Shown piece after piece: positions 1 to 9,459 of a stretch of DNA of 64,000 nt. The notes below the pieces were generated by a model. It was not told where the DNA came from. It did no database searches and saw nothing but the letters and a program-made list of their open reading frames with translations. Source of the DNA: Halomonas meridiana (GTDB taxonomy: Bacteria; Pseudomonadota; Gammaproteobacteria; Pseudomonadales; Halomonadaceae); assembly GCF_009846525.1 (NCBI RefSeq), contig NZ_CP024621.1, positions 1,178,001-1,242,000 on the forward strand, in the 5' to 3' direction. A program made the translations under genes and the position numbers. Each line of letters starts with the position of its first letter. Position 1 is the stretch's first letter.

Positions 1-2
1 AC

Positions 3-1964
3 GTGGTTGCGCGCATCGCCTGGAGCCAGCATCTTGCCCCCGGCAAGACCCTGGCCGTGGATTTTCATGGCCGCAGCGACCATATTCGCCACACGCGCTT
101 CGGCGCACAAACGGTGAAAGATGGCGTGGTGGATGCGCTGCAGCTGGCCGGTCAAGAACGGCCCAATGTCGATACCAAAACCCCCGACCTGCGTATTTAC
201 GCCCACCTGCACCGGGCCAATCTGAGCCTGGGGATTGATCTCTCTGGCGAGAGCCTGCACCGCCGTGGCTACCGCCGCGATGTGGGCCACGCGCCGCTTA
301 AAGAGAACCTAGCGGCAGCGCTGCTGGTGCGGGCCGGCTGGCCGGAGCGGGCCAAAGCGGGCGAGCCATTGATCGATCCGCTATGTGGGGCAGGAACGCT
401 GCTGATCGAAGCGGCGCTGATGGCGGCTGACCAAGCCCCTAACCTGAACCGCGAGCGGTTTGGCTTTCACGGCTGGGCAGGCCATCAAGACGCTGTGTGG
501 AGTGAGTTAAAACGCGAAGCCGAAGCACGCGCCTCCATTGGCCGAAAACGCTGCAAAACGGAACTGTTGGGCTTCGATCAAAGCCCGGCAGCACTGACTG
601 CCGCCAAGTCTAATGCCATGCGGGCGGGCATTCCGGCGTTAATTACGCTCCATGGTCAGAGTCTGGCTCAACTGAGCCGACCAGACACCCTGACCGCCGA
701 GCAGGGGCTAATGATCACCAACCCGCCCTACGGCGAGCGCTTGGGCGAGCTGCCGGAACTGGTGCGGCTCTATGCCCAACTAGGTGAAAAAGCCAAAGCA
801 CTGTTCCCAGGCTGGACGCTGGCGCTGTTTACCGGCAACCCGGATCTTGGCCACCGCTTAGGCCTGCGTGCCCATAAACAGTACGCACTGAAAAACGGCG
901 CGCTGGATGCCAAACTGCTGTTAATGGAGATTGGCAGCTCCCGCCCTGCGCCTGAGAAGAGCGGTGAGCCGACAGACGCGGGCGTAGCGCCTCAGGCAAG
1001 CCGTACGGTAAAACCGGCGGTGTCGGAAAATGCGCAGATGTTTGCCAATCGTCTGGCGAAAAACCAGAAACGGCTAAAAAAGTGGCTGAAGCAGAGCGGT
1101 GAGACCTGCTACCGCATTTATGATGCCGATATGCCGGAGTACGCGCTGGCGGTGGATCGTTACGGCGACCGCGTACATGTGCAGGAGTACGCCGCGCCCA
1201 GCTCTATTAATCCGGCGCAGGCGCAAAAACGGCTGTTCGATGCCCTGGACGTGCTGCCTGAGGCGCTGGGTGTCGACCCCAGTAAGATTTACGTCAAGCG
1301 CCGCGAGCGGCAAACCGGTGCGGCCCAGTACCAAAAGCGCGATGCCAGCGGCGAGCGTTTTGAAGTGCAGGAGGGTAGCGCACGACTATGGGTCAACCTG
1401 CGCGATTACTTGGATACCGGCCTGTTTCTAGATCACCGTCCGGTACGCCGGATGCTCGGCGAGATGGCCAGCGGCAAGCGCTTTCTCAACTTATTCTGCT
1501 ATACCGCGACGGCCACTGTGCAAGCCGCGCTAGGCGGGGCCAGCGACAGCGTTAGCGTGGATATGTCCAACACCTACTTGGAGTGGGCGCGGGACAACTT
1601 TGCGCTCAATAAGCTTGACCCTAGGCTTCACCGCGTGGTGCGGGATGACTGCTTCCGCTGGCTGGAAACCGCCAACGCGCAGTTTGATCTGATCTTTATG
1701 GACCCGCCGACCTTCTCGAACTCGAAGAAGATGCGCGACACGCTGGATGTTCAGCGCGACCATCCGCGTTTGGTGGAACTGGCCATGGCACGCCTGGCCC
1801 CCGGCGGTACGCTGGTGTTCTCCAACAACCAGCGGCGCTTTAAGCTGGATGAAGCGCTAAGCGAGCGCTACGCGGTAGAGGAGATCACCACGCGCACCTT
1901 CGACCCGGATTTCCAGCGGCGCACCAACCTGCACCACGTGTTTTTGCTGCGCCACTCTTCATGA
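3..1964 (+). CDS. rlmKL: Bifunctional 23S rRNA methyltransferase RlmKL (5' partial)
   Basis: Bifunctional enzyme that makes m2G2445 (RlmL half) and m7G2069 (RlmK half) in 23S rRNA in the cytoplasm. The reading frame is open at the left edge, so the N-terminal part (THUMP region start) is outside the window; 653 codons are visible against roughly 700-750 in the family. The RlmL half shows the SAM-site region DPLCGAGTLLIEAAL near residue 123 and the m2G catalytic motif NPPYGERLG near residue 240. The RlmK half shows FLNLFCYTATATVQAAL near residue 494 and FMDPPTFSNSKK near residue 565. A linker rich in Pro and Ala around residues 315-340 separates the halves. The true start is not visible; the first in-frame GTG at position 3 is not proposed as the start. 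Confidence 0.95.
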   Translation: MVARIAWSQHLAPGKTLAVDFHGRSDHIRHTRFGAQTVKDGVVDALQLAGQERPNVDTKTPDLRIYAHLHRANLSLGIDLSGESLHRRGYRRDVGHAPLKENLAAALLVRAGWPERAKAGEPLIDPLCGAGTLLIEAALMAADQAPNLNRERFGFHGWAGHQDAVWSELKREAEARASIGRKRCKTELLGFDQSPAALTAAKSNAMRAGIPALITLHGQSLAQLSRPDTLTAEQGLMITNPPYGERLGELPELVRLYAQLGEKAKALFPGWTLALFTGNPDLGHRLGLRAHKQYALKNGALDAKLLLMEIGSSRPAPEKSGEPTDAGVAPQASRTVKPAVSENAQMFANRLAKNQKRLKKWLKQSGETCYRIYDADMPEYALAVDRYGDRVHVQEYAAPSSINPAQAQKRLFDALDVLPEALGVDPSKIYVKRRERQTGAAQYQKRDASGERFEVQEGSARLWVNLRDYLDTGLFLDHRPVRRMLGEMASGKRFLNLFCYTATATVQAALGGASDSVSVDMSNTYLEWARDNFALNKLDPRLHRVVRDDCFRWLETANAQFDLIFMDPPTFSNSKKMRDTLDVQRDHPRLVELAMARLAPGGTLVFSNNQRRFKLDEALSERYAVEEITTRTFDPDFQRRTNLHHVFLLRHSS

Positions 1965-1998
1965 GCCACTCCTCCTGAGCCGATAAAGAGCAAGGGCG

Positions 1999-2334
1999 AT
2001 GATTGAACTATCGATTTACACGACGCTGGGGTGCCATTTGTGCGCCCAGCTAGAGGCGCTGGTGGCCACACTGGCTAATCAAGAGGTGAGGTTGCACCAC
2101 ATCGAGATCAGCGACGACGACGCGCTGGTGGAGCAATACGGCACGCGGATTCCGGTACTGGTGGATGCCAACGGGGTTGAGCTGGATCGCGGCTTCGATG
2201 TGGCGCGTTTAAGCCACTGGTTGAACGAGCGGGGCTGGTTGGATGAGGCGGCACTTGCCGCGCTCACCACGCCGCCAGAACACGCGCCCCCTGTGGGGGC
2301 GCATCAGCGCAACGGGCGGCGCTTCTTAGGCTAA
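1999..2334 (+). CDS. Glutaredoxin-like family protein (DUF836 type)
   Basis: Small cytoplasmic thioredoxin-fold protein, 111 residues. It opens with the strand MIELSIYTTLGCHLC, giving a CxxC active site at residues 12-15. The later segment TRIPVLVD contains the cis-proline typical of the fold (near residue 51). This matches the glutaredoxin-like DUF836 family; the redox partner is unknown. It starts 34 bp after rlmKL on the same strand and probably shares its transcript. The C-terminal 25 residues are Pro/His-rich and look unstructured. Family assignment is firm, physiological role is not. Confidence 0.8.
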   Translation: MIELSIYTTLGCHLCAQLEALVATLANQEVRLHHIEISDDDALVEQYGTRIPVLVDANGVELDRGFDVARLSHWLNERGWLDEAALAALTTPPEHAPPVGAHQRNGRRFLG

Positions 2335-2368
2335 TGAAGCGGGGAGAGTCGTCTAAAAGAGTGATGCG

Positions 2369-2650
2369 TCAGAGCGCGTCTAATAGCGACAGCTGGCGCA
2401 TCGCTTCTTGGCCTTCCGGTGTATGGTCGGCGGCTTCCAGCACTTTGCGAAACCCGCGTGAGGATTGAATCGTCGTTTCATCCTCTAGCCACATCTCTGC
2501 TTGCTCCAGAGTGTCCGCCAACTGGTGTTTCAACCCGCCAAACTGGGTGCCGATTTGCCCCCAGGCGCGGCTGAAAATCCAGTCGCCGAACATATCCTGG
2601 TGAATATGCACCAACACATAGTCATGGTCGGTTTCCCAGCGTACGATCAC
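2369..2650 (-). CDS. WGR-domain-like small protein
   Basis: About 93 residues. The core reads W-E-T-D near the start, then SRAWGQIGTQFGG and a helix with LEQAEMWLED. This resembles the WGR domain (Trp-Gly-Arg fold of PARP and some bacterial proteins), here with Gln in place of Arg. Function unknown. Start choice: an AAGGAG box (2657-2662) lies 6 nt before a GTG at 2650 but directly abuts an ATG at 2656, so the GTG is preferred; a longer TTG-initiated frame reaches 2692. It lies antisense between the glutaredoxin-like gene and pdxB, and its upstream region overlaps the pdxB promoter region. Confidence 0.6.
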   Translation of the reverse strand: MIVRWETDHDYVLVHIHQDMFGDWIFSRAWGQIGTQFGGLKHQLADTLEQAEMWLEDETTIQSSRGFRKVLEAADHTPEGQEAMRQLSLLDAL

Positions 2651-2734
2651 ACCCATCTCCTTAACCACTGCTTGATCACGCCTGCACAGCAAGCCATTGC
2701 GGGCGTATTGTAAAGCCCGGATACCAAAACGCCT

Positions 2735-3880
2735 ATGAAACTTGTTATCGACGCTAATATCCCCGCTGCCGACGCCTGTTTTGGAGGCCTAGGGTTGCTG
2801 CACCGCCTGCCGGGCCGTGAGATCCGAGCGGCAGACGTGAAAAACGCCGATGCGCTGATCGTGCGCTCCATCACTCAGGTGAATCGCGCACTGCTGGCGA
2901 ACAGCCCGGTACGTTTTGTGGGCACCTGCACTATTGGCACCGACCATATTGATCTTGATTATCTCAAAGAGCGCAATATTGGCTTTGCCAGCGCGCCAGG
3001 GTGCAATGCGGAGGCGGTGGTGGACTATGTGCTCAGCAGCCTGCTGGCTGTGAGCGAGCGAGAAAGCTGGCCGCTGCTGGAGCGAACCGTGGGTATCGTC
3101 GGGGCAGGCAACGTGGGTAGCCGCTTACAGCGCCGTTTACAGGGGCTTGGCGTGGCGGTACGGGTGTGCGATCCACCCAGAGCAGAACAAGAGGGCGCAA
3201 GCGGCTTTGTGTCACTCGATAAACTGATTGATGAGTGCGATGTGATTTGCCTGCACACCCCGCTGGTGAAGGCTGGCCCTCACGCCACCTATCAACTGCT
3301 GAACGCTCAGCGCATCAACGAGCTGGCCCCTGGTACGCTGCTGCTAAACGCTGGGCGTGGCGACTGCATTGATGGCCTAGCGCTGCGTAGCCGTTTGGCA
3401 GGGAAGGGCGATATCACCGCCGTGTTGGACGTTTGGGAAGACGAGCCGGGCATTGATGCCGGGCTGCGCGATTTGGTCACTTTAGCAACGCCGCATATTG
3501 CCGGGCATAGTCTGGATGGTAAGCTGCGCGGCACCTGGATGATTCAACAGGCGTTGGCAGCACAGTTAAACCTGCCCAGCGGTATGCCGTTTAGCGAACT
3601 CTGCCCGCCGCCAGCGCTGGCCACCCTCACGCTGCAGAGCGCATTGCCGGTGGAAGATGCACTTCGGCTGTGTGTTCGGGCCGTGTATGACGTGCGCCGT
3701 GACCACGATGCGTTGCAGCGTCAGGTGATGCACCAGGGGATTGCCAAGGGCTTTGATAGCTGCCGCGCCAACTACCCGCTGCGCCGCGAGTTTGCCACGC
3801 TGACCGTTTACCTGGAGAACGATGCGGTGTCATTGCAGCCATCGCTGCAGGCAGCCGGTTTTCAGGTGCGCTGCGGCTAA
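2735..3880 (+). CDS. pdxB: Erythronate-4-phosphate dehydrogenase
   Basis: Second step of the deoxyxylulose-5-phosphate-independent-start branch of pyridoxal 5'-phosphate synthesis: oxidises 4-phosphoerythronate with NAD. 381 residues, the usual length. It belongs to the D-isomer 2-hydroxyacid dehydrogenase family: the NAD-binding Rossmann motif GIVGAGNVGSRLQRRL is near residue 121, the substrate-side segment NAGRGDCIDGLAL near 206, and the PdxB-specific C-terminal dimerisation region follows the segment ATPHIAGHSLDGK (catalytic His). MKLVIDANIPAAD is a typical PdxB N-terminus. No strong ribosome site precedes the ATG. It is followed by a bidirectional terminator and faces htpX. Confidence 0.93.
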   Translation: MKLVIDANIPAADACFGGLGLLHRLPGREIRAADVKNADALIVRSITQVNRALLANSPVRFVGTCTIGTDHIDLDYLKERNIGFASAPGCNAEAVVDYVLSSLLAVSERESWPLLERTVGIVGAGNVGSRLQRRLQGLGVAVRVCDPPRAEQEGASGFVSLDKLIDECDVICLHTPLVKAGPHATYQLLNAQRINELAPGTLLLNAGRGDCIDGLALRSRLAGKGDITAVLDVWEDEPGIDAGLRDLVTLATPHIAGHSLDGKLRGTWMIQQALAAQLNLPSGMPFSELCPPPALATLTLQSALPVEDALRLCVRAVYDVRRDHDALQRQVMHQGIAKGFDSCRANYPLRREFATLTVYLENDAVSLQPSLQAAGFQVRCG

Positions 3881-3908
3881 CTCACCTTATGGGTTTGTTT
3901 AAATGCGC

Positions 3909-3930
3909 AAGGCCCGCATTGGCGGGCCTT
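3909..3930. terminator. Bidirectional terminator between pdxB and htpX
   Basis: Perfect 9-bp stem AAGGCCCGC / GCGGGCCTT with a 4-nt loop, located between the convergent pdxB and htpX stops. U-tracts are weak on both sides, so efficiency is uncertain. Confidence 0.65.
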
Positions 3931-3956
3931 GGCGTATCTTATCAAGCGTTCACAGC

Positions 3957-4862
3957 TTACTGACGGTACGCGGCTTCTTTCAGGGCGCGAATGCGGTCAT
4001 CCAGCGGCGGGTGGCTGGCGAACAGCTGCTCGACCAGCGAGCGGGTCTGACCTTTGGTGATGGCCATCGCGCGCAGGGTGTCCGGCATTTGATCGGGCAT
4101 CTCGGTTTCGGCTTTCAGGCGTGCCAAGGCGTTGACCATCGCACCAGTGCCAGCCAAGCGGGCACCCGCTTCATCGGCACGGTACTCGCGGTAGCGGGAG
4201 AACCAGGCCACAATCGCGGAAGCAACGATGCCAAATACAATCTCTGCTACCATCACCACTGCAAAGTAGCCCATGAAGCCTAGGCCACCTTCGCCGTCGC
4301 TGCGGCTTTTCAGGAAGCTATCGACCAAGTGAGCGACAACGCGGGCAAAGAACATGACGAAGGTGTTCACCACGCCCTGGATCAGCGCTAGCGTCACCAT
4401 GTCGCCGTTAGCCACGTGGCCAATTTCGTGCGCCAGCACCGCGCGGACTTCTTCAGGACGCATGCGGTTGAGCAAGCCTGCCGATACCGCTACCAGGGCA
4501 TCGTTTTTATTCCAGCCGGTGGCAAAGGCGTTGGACTGCTGGGCGGGGAAGATACCCACTTCCGGGGTTTTAATGCCCGCTTCGCGGGAAAGCTCGGCCA
4601 CGGTATCCACCAGCCACTGTTCGGTGGAGTTCGACGGGTTTTCGATAATCACGGTACCCGTCGAGCGCTTTGCCATCCATTTGGAGATGAACAGCGATAC
4701 CAGCGAGCCCGCCATACCGAACACAAAGCAGAAGATCAGTAGGCTGGTAAAGTTAATGCCCTGGCTACTGAGATAGCTCTCAACACCCAACAGTCGCAGC
4801 GTGATGCTGGCAACCAGCAGCACGGCAATGTTGGTGGCTAGAAACAGCACGATTCGCATCAT
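3957..4862 (-). CDS. htpX: Membrane-bound zinc protease HtpX
   Basis: Inner-membrane M48-family metalloprotease of protein quality control, usually working with FtsH on damaged membrane proteins. 301 residues. Two N-terminal hydrophobic segments (residues about 4-25 and 35-60) precede the catalytic domain. The zinc-binding HEIGH motif lies in [14 protein letters not shown] near residue 145, and the downstream glutamate ligand is in [14 protein letters not shown] near residue 226. Two further hydrophobic stretches lie between them (about 160-215). The active site faces the cytoplasm in characterised homologues. It is a single gene facing pdxB. Confidence 0.95.
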   Translation of the reverse strand: MMRIVLFLATNIAVLLVASITLRLLGVESYLSSQGINFTSLLIFCFVFGMAGSLVSLFISKWMAKRSTGTVIIENPSNSTEQWLVDTVAELSREAGIKTPEVGIFPAQQSNAFATGWNKNDALVAVSAGLLNRMRPEEVRAVLAHEIGHVANGDMVTLALIQGVVNTFVMFFARVVAHLVDSFLKSRSDGEGGLGFMGYFAVVMVAEIVFGIVASAIVAWFSRYREYRADEAGARLAGTGAMVNALARLKAETEMPDQMPDTLRAMAITKGQTRSLVEQLFASHPPLDDRIRALKEAAYRQ

Positions 4863-4964
4863 GGCTTAGGGTCTCCCTCAAGGTCATAACAAGTGTCAAT
4901 GGACTGATGGCTTAGATACGTGCTTTGCATGACAGTTTCAAGTCGCTGTTTTTTCTGTCGATCG

Positions 4965-6212
4965 TTACTGTCGATAGCGAGACAGGAAATTGGCAAAGCG
5001 GTCGAGCGCGTCACCCAGCTGGTCGGCCCAGGGCAGCGTGACGATACGCACGTGGTCGGGGTCTGGCCAGTTGAAGGCAGTGCCCTGCACCAGCAGAATT
5101 TTCTCCTGCAAGAGTAAGTCCAGCACCAACTGCTGGTCGTCTTTGATATTGAACACCTTGGGGTCCAAGCGCGGGAACGCGTAGAGCGCGCCTTTGGGTG
5201 TCACGCAGGAGACCCCAGGAATCGCGTTGAGCTTCTCAACGGTAATGTCGCGCTGGGCCAGCAAGCGCCCGCCCGGCAGAATCAAATCGTTGATCGACTG
5301 ATAACCGCCTAGCGCCGTTTGAATGGCGTGCTGGGCAGGAACGTTAGCGCATAGCCGCATCGAGGCCAGCATGGTCAGGCCCTGAATAAAGTCCTTCGCC
5401 CTCTGTTTCGCTAGCGTGCCGGAAATAGTCATCCAGCCAGAGCGAAAGCCCGCGCAGCGGTAACTTTTAGACAGCCCGTTCATGGTGATCACCAGCTGGT
5501 CATCGTCGGCCAGCGCGCCGGTAGCGGTGTGCTCGACGCCGTCATAGAGAATCTTGTCGTAGATCTCATCGGAGAACACCACCAGATTGTGCTCTTGGGC
5601 GATATCCAGCACTTCCCTCACCACTTCCGGTGGGTAGACCGCACCGGTGGGGTTGTTTGGGTTAATAATCACAATGGCGCGGGTGCGGCTGGTGACTTTG
5701 GCACGAATATCGGCCATATCCGGTGCCCAGTCGGCCTGCTCGTCGCACAGATAATGCACGCCGTGGCCGCCGGAAAGGTGGGCGGCTGCTGTCCAGAGCG
5801 GGTAATCCGGCGCGGGGATCAGCACTTCGTCGCCATCGTTCAACAGCGCCTGCATGGCCATGACGATCAGCTCGGAAACGCCGTTACCAATATAGATATC
5901 TTCGATACCCACCCCAGGAATCTGCTTACGCTGGCACTCCTGCATGATCGCCTTGCGGGCAGAGTAAAGGCCTTTGGAATCACAGTAGCCCTGGGCAGTG
6001 GGCAGATTGCGCATCACATCCTGCAGAATCTCTTCCGGCGCTTCGAAGCCAAACGGTGCCGGGTTGCCAATGTTGAGCTTCAAGATTCGCTGGCCTTCTT
6101 CTTCGAGGCGCTTGGCGTGGTCGAGGACCGGGCCGCGAATGTCGTAGCAAACGTTGTGCAGTTTGTGTGATTTTTTCAGCGTGTGTGAGTCTCTAGGCTG
6201 CGGGGTGTCCAT
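4965..6212 (-). CDS. alaA: Alanine/glutamate-pyruvate aminotransferase AlaA
   Basis: PLP-dependent fold-type I aminotransferase that makes alanine from pyruvate and glutamate. From the ATG at 6212 the protein is 415 residues, close to the approximately 405 of E. coli AlaA. Characteristic segments are HNVCYDIRGPVLDHAKRLEE, LNIGNPAPFGFEAPEEI, the Asn of NPNNPTGAVYPPEV, the Asp/Tyr of FSDEIYDKI, the PLP lysine in MNGLSKSYRCAGFRSGW, and the C-terminal Arg in DHVRIVTLP. The frame stays open upstream to 6491, but that part overlaps the neighbouring GTPase gene and does not resemble the family, so it is left out. No strong ribosome site is seen before 6212. Confidence 0.93.
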   Translation of the reverse strand: MDTPQPRDSHTLKKSHKLHNVCYDIRGPVLDHAKRLEEEGQRILKLNIGNPAPFGFEAPEEILQDVMRNLPTAQGYCDSKGLYSARKAIMQECQRKQIPGVGIEDIYIGNGVSELIVMAMQALLNDGDEVLIPAPDYPLWTAAAHLSGGHGVHYLCDEQADWAPDMADIRAKVTSRTRAIVIINPNNPTGAVYPPEVVREVLDIAQEHNLVVFSDEIYDKILYDGVEHTATGALADDDQLVITMNGLSKSYRCAGFRSGWMTISGTLAKQRAKDFIQGLTMLASMRLCANVPAQHAIQTALGGYQSINDLILPGGRLLAQRDITVEKLNAIPGVSCVTPKGALYAFPRLDPKVFNIKDDQQLVLDLLLQEKILLVQGTAFNWPDPDHVRIVTLPWADQLGDALDRFANFLSRYRQ

Positions 6213-6267
6213 GGGGTGCGTTATCCAAAAGTGTCCAGTGCCAAGGAAGTATCTGTTGTGCGGTTCA

Positions 6268-7221
6268 TTATGCGTCGGATGGTGCCGGGCTGTCTTGGTC
6301 GTTTTGCTCGGGCGGCGGCGGAATGTCTGCCGGGGTTTCCAGCGTGATGCGTCCAAGCTTACCGTCGCGCAATTCATGCAGCAGCACTTCGGCGCCACGG
6401 TGCAGGTCCACTTCCCCGCCAGGGCGCAGGCCGCCGCGTTTTCCGGCGATCTCTTTGAGAATGGCGTGGCCGTCAAACCCGGCAATAGCAAGGAAATCAG
6501 GCTTCTTAGGGCCGTCGGCGTCGACTTCCTCCACCACGGGGGCTTCGTAGGTGGGCAGTTTTTTCAGCTTATAACGGGCGGTGAGCTCGGCAGGGTAGCG
6601 TTTGGCGAGCTCCGCACTGGCCACGATAGCCACATCGGTGTATTCGATGGCGGTATCGCGAATCGCGCCGCTGGCCGCCAAGCGGTAGGCGCTGGCTTGG
6701 TCTTCGATTTTGGGCCACAGCACCCCAGGGGTGTCAATGAGTGCCACGCGACCATCGATGCGCACTTTTTGCTGGCGCTTGGTCACTGCAGGCTCGTTGC
6801 CGGTTTTGGCAATTTTGCGCCCGGCCAGGCCGTTGATCAGCGTCGATTTGCCCACGTTGGGAATGCCCATCACCATCACGCGCACGTCGCGGTCGGCGCG
6901 CACTGCACCGGCCAGCTCGTGGCAGAGCTTGGGGATTTTTTTTAGCTCGCGGGTGTTAGTGGTGGTAATCGCCAGGGCGCGAGTGTCTTCCTGAGCATCG
7001 AAAAAGGCGACCCACTCGTCGGTACGGGTGGGGTCTGCCAAATCCGCGCGAGAAAGAATTTTCAGCACCGGCTTATGGCGGGTCAGCTCGGCCAGCATGG
7101 GGTTGGCGCTGGAGTAGGGCAGGCGCGCATCGAGCACCTCGATCACCACATCAATTTCCGGCAGCGCGTCCTTGATCTGGCGGCGGGCCTTGTTCATATG
7201 TCCGGGGAACCAGCCGAGCAT
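6268..7221 (-). CDS. ylqF: Ribosome biogenesis GTPase YlqF/RbgA type
   Basis: Circularly permuted GTPase of the YlqF/YawG family that assists late large-subunit assembly. 317 residues. The permuted order is visible: the G4-like motif (KILSRADLAD, near residue 54) comes before G1 (GIPNVGKSTLINGLAG, near residue 118) and G3 (DTPGVLWP, near residue 161). The N-terminus WFPGHMNKARRQI is diagnostic. The C-terminal third carries a small helical RNA-binding region, and the tail is Pro/Glu rich. It stands between msrB and alaA on the same strand; a terminator separates it from msrB, so it has its own start of transcription or depends on read-through. Confidence 0.93.
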   Translation of the reverse strand: MLGWFPGHMNKARRQIKDALPEIDVVIEVLDARLPYSSANPMLAELTRHKPVLKILSRADLADPTRTDEWVAFFDAQEDTRALAITTTNTRELKKIPKLCHELAGAVRADRDVRVMVMGIPNVGKSTLINGLAGRKIAKTGNEPAVTKRQQKVRIDGRVALIDTPGVLWPKIEDQASAYRLAASGAIRDTAIEYTDVAIVASAELAKRYPAELTARYKLKKLPTYEAPVVEEVDADGPKKPDFLAIAGFDGHAILKEIAGKRGGLRPGGEVDLHRGAEVLLHELRDGKLGRITLETPADIPPPPEQNDQDSPAPSDA

Positions 7222-7240
7222 GGGTTTCTCCTACAAGCAC

Positions 7241-7277
7241 AAAAAAGCGGGCGCCCATTCTAGCAGATGGTGCCCGC
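7241..7277 (-). terminator. Terminator after msrB
   Basis: On the minus strand GCGGGC...GCCCGC forms the outer stem (7247-7252 with 7272-7277), with a further inner ATGG/CCAT pairing, followed by six T. It lies 24 nt beyond the msrB stop. Confidence 0.7.
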
Positions 7278-7300
7278 CTTGCCGTGCTTCCTTTCAGGGG

Positions 7301-7699
7301 TTACTCGTCGGGGTGGAACTCCAACGAGACGGAGTTGATGCAGTAGCGCAAGCCGGTGGTGTCTGGCGGCCCGTCCGGGAAGACGTGGCCCAGGTGGGCA
7401 TCGCAGTGAGAGCAGACCACTTCGGTGCGAATCATGCCGTGGGAGGTGTCGCGGTGCTCCTCGACGCAGCGCGTTCCTAGCGGCCGGTCAAAGCTTGGCC
7501 AGCCGCAGCCCGCGTCGAATTTGTGCTCGTTTTCAAATAGCGGTGCGTGGCAGCAAACACAGTGATAGATACCTTGGGCATCGCTCACTTGGTAGTCACC
7601 GGTAAATGGCCGTTCGGTGCCTTTCTCCCGGGCGACCCGGTACTGCTCTGGGGTGAGCTGCTTGCGCCATTCGTCGGGGGATTTTTCTATTTTCGCCAT
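7301..7699 (-). CDS. msrB: Peptide-methionine (R)-S-oxide reductase MsrB
   Basis: Reduces R-methionine sulfoxide in proteins. 132 residues, normal for a stand-alone MsrB. Two zinc-binding CxxC pairs are visible, in [11 protein letters not shown] and [14 protein letters not shown]. The catalytic cysteine is in [11 protein letters not shown] near the C-terminus, and GCGWPSFD is a family signature. No signal peptide, so cytoplasmic. A clear terminator follows. Confidence 0.95.
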   Translation of the reverse strand: MAKIEKSPDEWRKQLTPEQYRVAREKGTERPFTGDYQVSDAQGIYHCVCCHAPLFENEHKFDAGCGWPSFDRPLGTRCVEEHRDTSHGMIRTEVVCSHCDAHLGHVFPDGPPDTTGLRYCINSVSLEFHPDE

Positions 7700-7845
7700 G
7701 GGGTCTCCTCTCCCTCTGGTTGCCGTTCATCAGAGGCTATCTAGGTCGGCTAGCCTATCATCGTTAGGCCGCGCTGTGGCTAATGACAATAGGCCGACCA
7801 TCCTAGTTCAGCATGTGCGAAACTCGCCAAATTCGCCAGTGGGCT

Positions 7846-9432
7846 TTATACGCTAGCGGCACCGCCGTTGCTGCGTGGGTCGTGAGCGCTCTCGATCAGC
7901 CCGTCTGGGTGGCGCACGATGCCGCCCGCGTGGCCCATGGTGTCGCTGAAGGCGTCGGGCAAAACCTCGACATCGTGGCCCGCCGTGGCCAGCGCCGCGA
8001 CCAGCTCATCATCGAAGCGTTTTTCCAGCTTGAGATTGGTACTCGTTTCGCCCCAGGTGCGGCCTAGCAACCAACGCGGGGCGGTGATGGCCTGTTGCAG
8101 CGGAATGCCGTGCAGCGCGTAGCGGGAGAACACCGCCGCCTGGGTTTGCGGTTGGCCTTCGCCGCCCATGGTGCCGTACACCATGGTGCGGCCATCGTTG
8201 AACAGTGCCAGTGCCGGGTTGAGCGTATGGAAGGGTTTGCGTCCCGGGGCTAAGCCGCGTAAATCGTCTGGGTCGAGCGAAAAACTAATGCCACGGTTCT
8301 GCCATAGCACGCCGCTTTCAGGCAGTACCACGCCGCTACCAAACTCCCAGTAGATGCTTTGAATAAAGCTCACCGAGCGGCCTTCGCTGTCGACGGTGCC
8401 CATCCAAATAGTGTCGCCGGGCGCGGGCTCGTAAGGCCAAGGCAGTGCTTGGGCGGCATCAATTTCGGCGACTTCTGCGCTAAGGCGTTCGTCGCTGAGC
8501 AGCGCCTGCAGCGGCGTGGGCACTCGGTGTGGGTCTGTAACGTAGCGGTCGCGCAGCATGAAGGCGCGTTTGGTAGCTTCAATCAGCCCATGCAGGTGGG
8601 CAAAGCCGTTGGGCTCGGCGGCTTTGATACGCTCGTAAATGCCCAAAATCATCAGCGACGCCATGCCTTGCGTCGGTGCGGGCAGGTTATACAGCGTAGC
8701 GTCATTGAGTTGTACGTGCAGCGGTGTGACTTGCTGAGCGCGGTAGGCGTGAAAATCGGCTAAGCGCAGCGGGCTGCCTAGCGCCTCTAAATCCTTCGCC
8801 ATGCTGGCGGCAAGCTCGCCACGGTAGAAATCATCCAGCCCGGCACTGGCCAAGCGCTTTAACGTATTAGCCAAGCGCGGCTGGCGCAGGCGCTCGCCTT
8901 CACGGGGAACTTGGCCGTTAAGCAGCAGGGCATCGCTAAAGCCGGGGCTTTGGCTCAGGCGTTCCAGGTGTTTGGCGGTAAGCGTTTCCTGGCTCTGTGA
9001 GACGGCCACGCCCTCATCGGCATGGCGAATGGCATCGGCCAGCAGCGTGGGCAGCGGCAGCGCGTTACCCCAGCCCGCCGCTACGTTGAGCGCTTCCTGC
9101 CAACCGCTAATGGTGCCCGCCATGGTCAGCGCGGCTTTTGGCCCACGTTCCGGGATCTGCGACTCGCCTGCGTAAAAATCACGGTTGGCGAGTTGGGCGG
9201 CAGGGCCACAAGCGTCGATGGCCACCGGCGCTTTGCCCGGCTCGTGAATCAGCCAAAAGCCATCGCCCCCCAAGGCATTCATGTGCGGGTAGACCACGGC
9301 GATGGCCGCCGCCGCGGCAACCATGGCTTCGACGGCATTACCGCCTTGCTTTAATACATCGCGACCGGCGCTCGCGGCAAGGTGGTGCGGCGCGACACAG
9401 CTGCCGCCGTAACTACGTTGGGTATGGAGCAT
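7846..9432 (-). CDS. Gamma-glutamyltransferase-like N-terminal nucleophile hydrolase (cytoplasmic type)
   Basis: 528 residues of the gamma-glutamyltranspeptidase family, which hydrolyse or transfer gamma-glutamyl groups and mature by self-cleavage before a threonine. The N-terminus (SYGGSCVAPHHLAASAG, GGNAVEAMVAAA, HMNALGGDGFWLIH) is the large subunit. The segment GDTIWMGTVDSEG near residue 348 aligns with the self-cleavage site, with the Thr of DTIW as proposed nucleophile. GGEGQPQTQAAV near residue 434 is the small-subunit signature. There is no signal peptide, so it should be cytoplasmic, as in YwrD-like enzymes. It ends a same-strand run behind the TRAP transporter genes, which suggests it processes an imported substrate; that link is inference. 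Confidence 0.88.
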   Translation of the reverse strand: MLHTQRSYGGSCVAPHHLAASAGRDVLKQGGNAVEAMVAAAAAIAVVYPHMNALGGDGFWLIHEPGKAPVAIDACGPAAQLANRDFYAGESQIPERGPKAALTMAGTISGWQEALNVAAGWGNALPLPTLLADAIRHADEGVAVSQSQETLTAKHLERLSQSPGFSDALLLNGQVPREGERLRQPRLANTLKRLASAGLDDFYRGELAASMAKDLEALGSPLRLADFHAYRAQQVTPLHVQLNDATLYNLPAPTQGMASLMILGIYERIKAAEPNGFAHLHGLIEATKRAFMLRDRYVTDPHRVPTPLQALLSDERLSAEVAEIDAAQALPWPYEPAPGDTIWMGTVDSEGRSVSFIQSIYWEFGSGVVLPESGVLWQNRGISFSLDPDDLRGLAPGRKPFHTLNPALALFNDGRTMVYGTMGGEGQPQTQAAVFSRYALHGIPLQQAITAPRWLLGRTWGETSTNLKLEKRFDDELVAALATAGHDVEVLPDAFSDTMGHAGGIVRHPDGLIESAHDPRSNGGAASV

Positions 9433-9459
9433 TGAAAAGTCCTTTGTTATTGGTTGTGG

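Noticed and set aside
6213..6491. N-terminal extension of the alaA reading frame
   Set aside because: It overlaps the YlqF gene on the same strand in another frame and lacks aminotransferase character; the protein from 6212 already has full family length.
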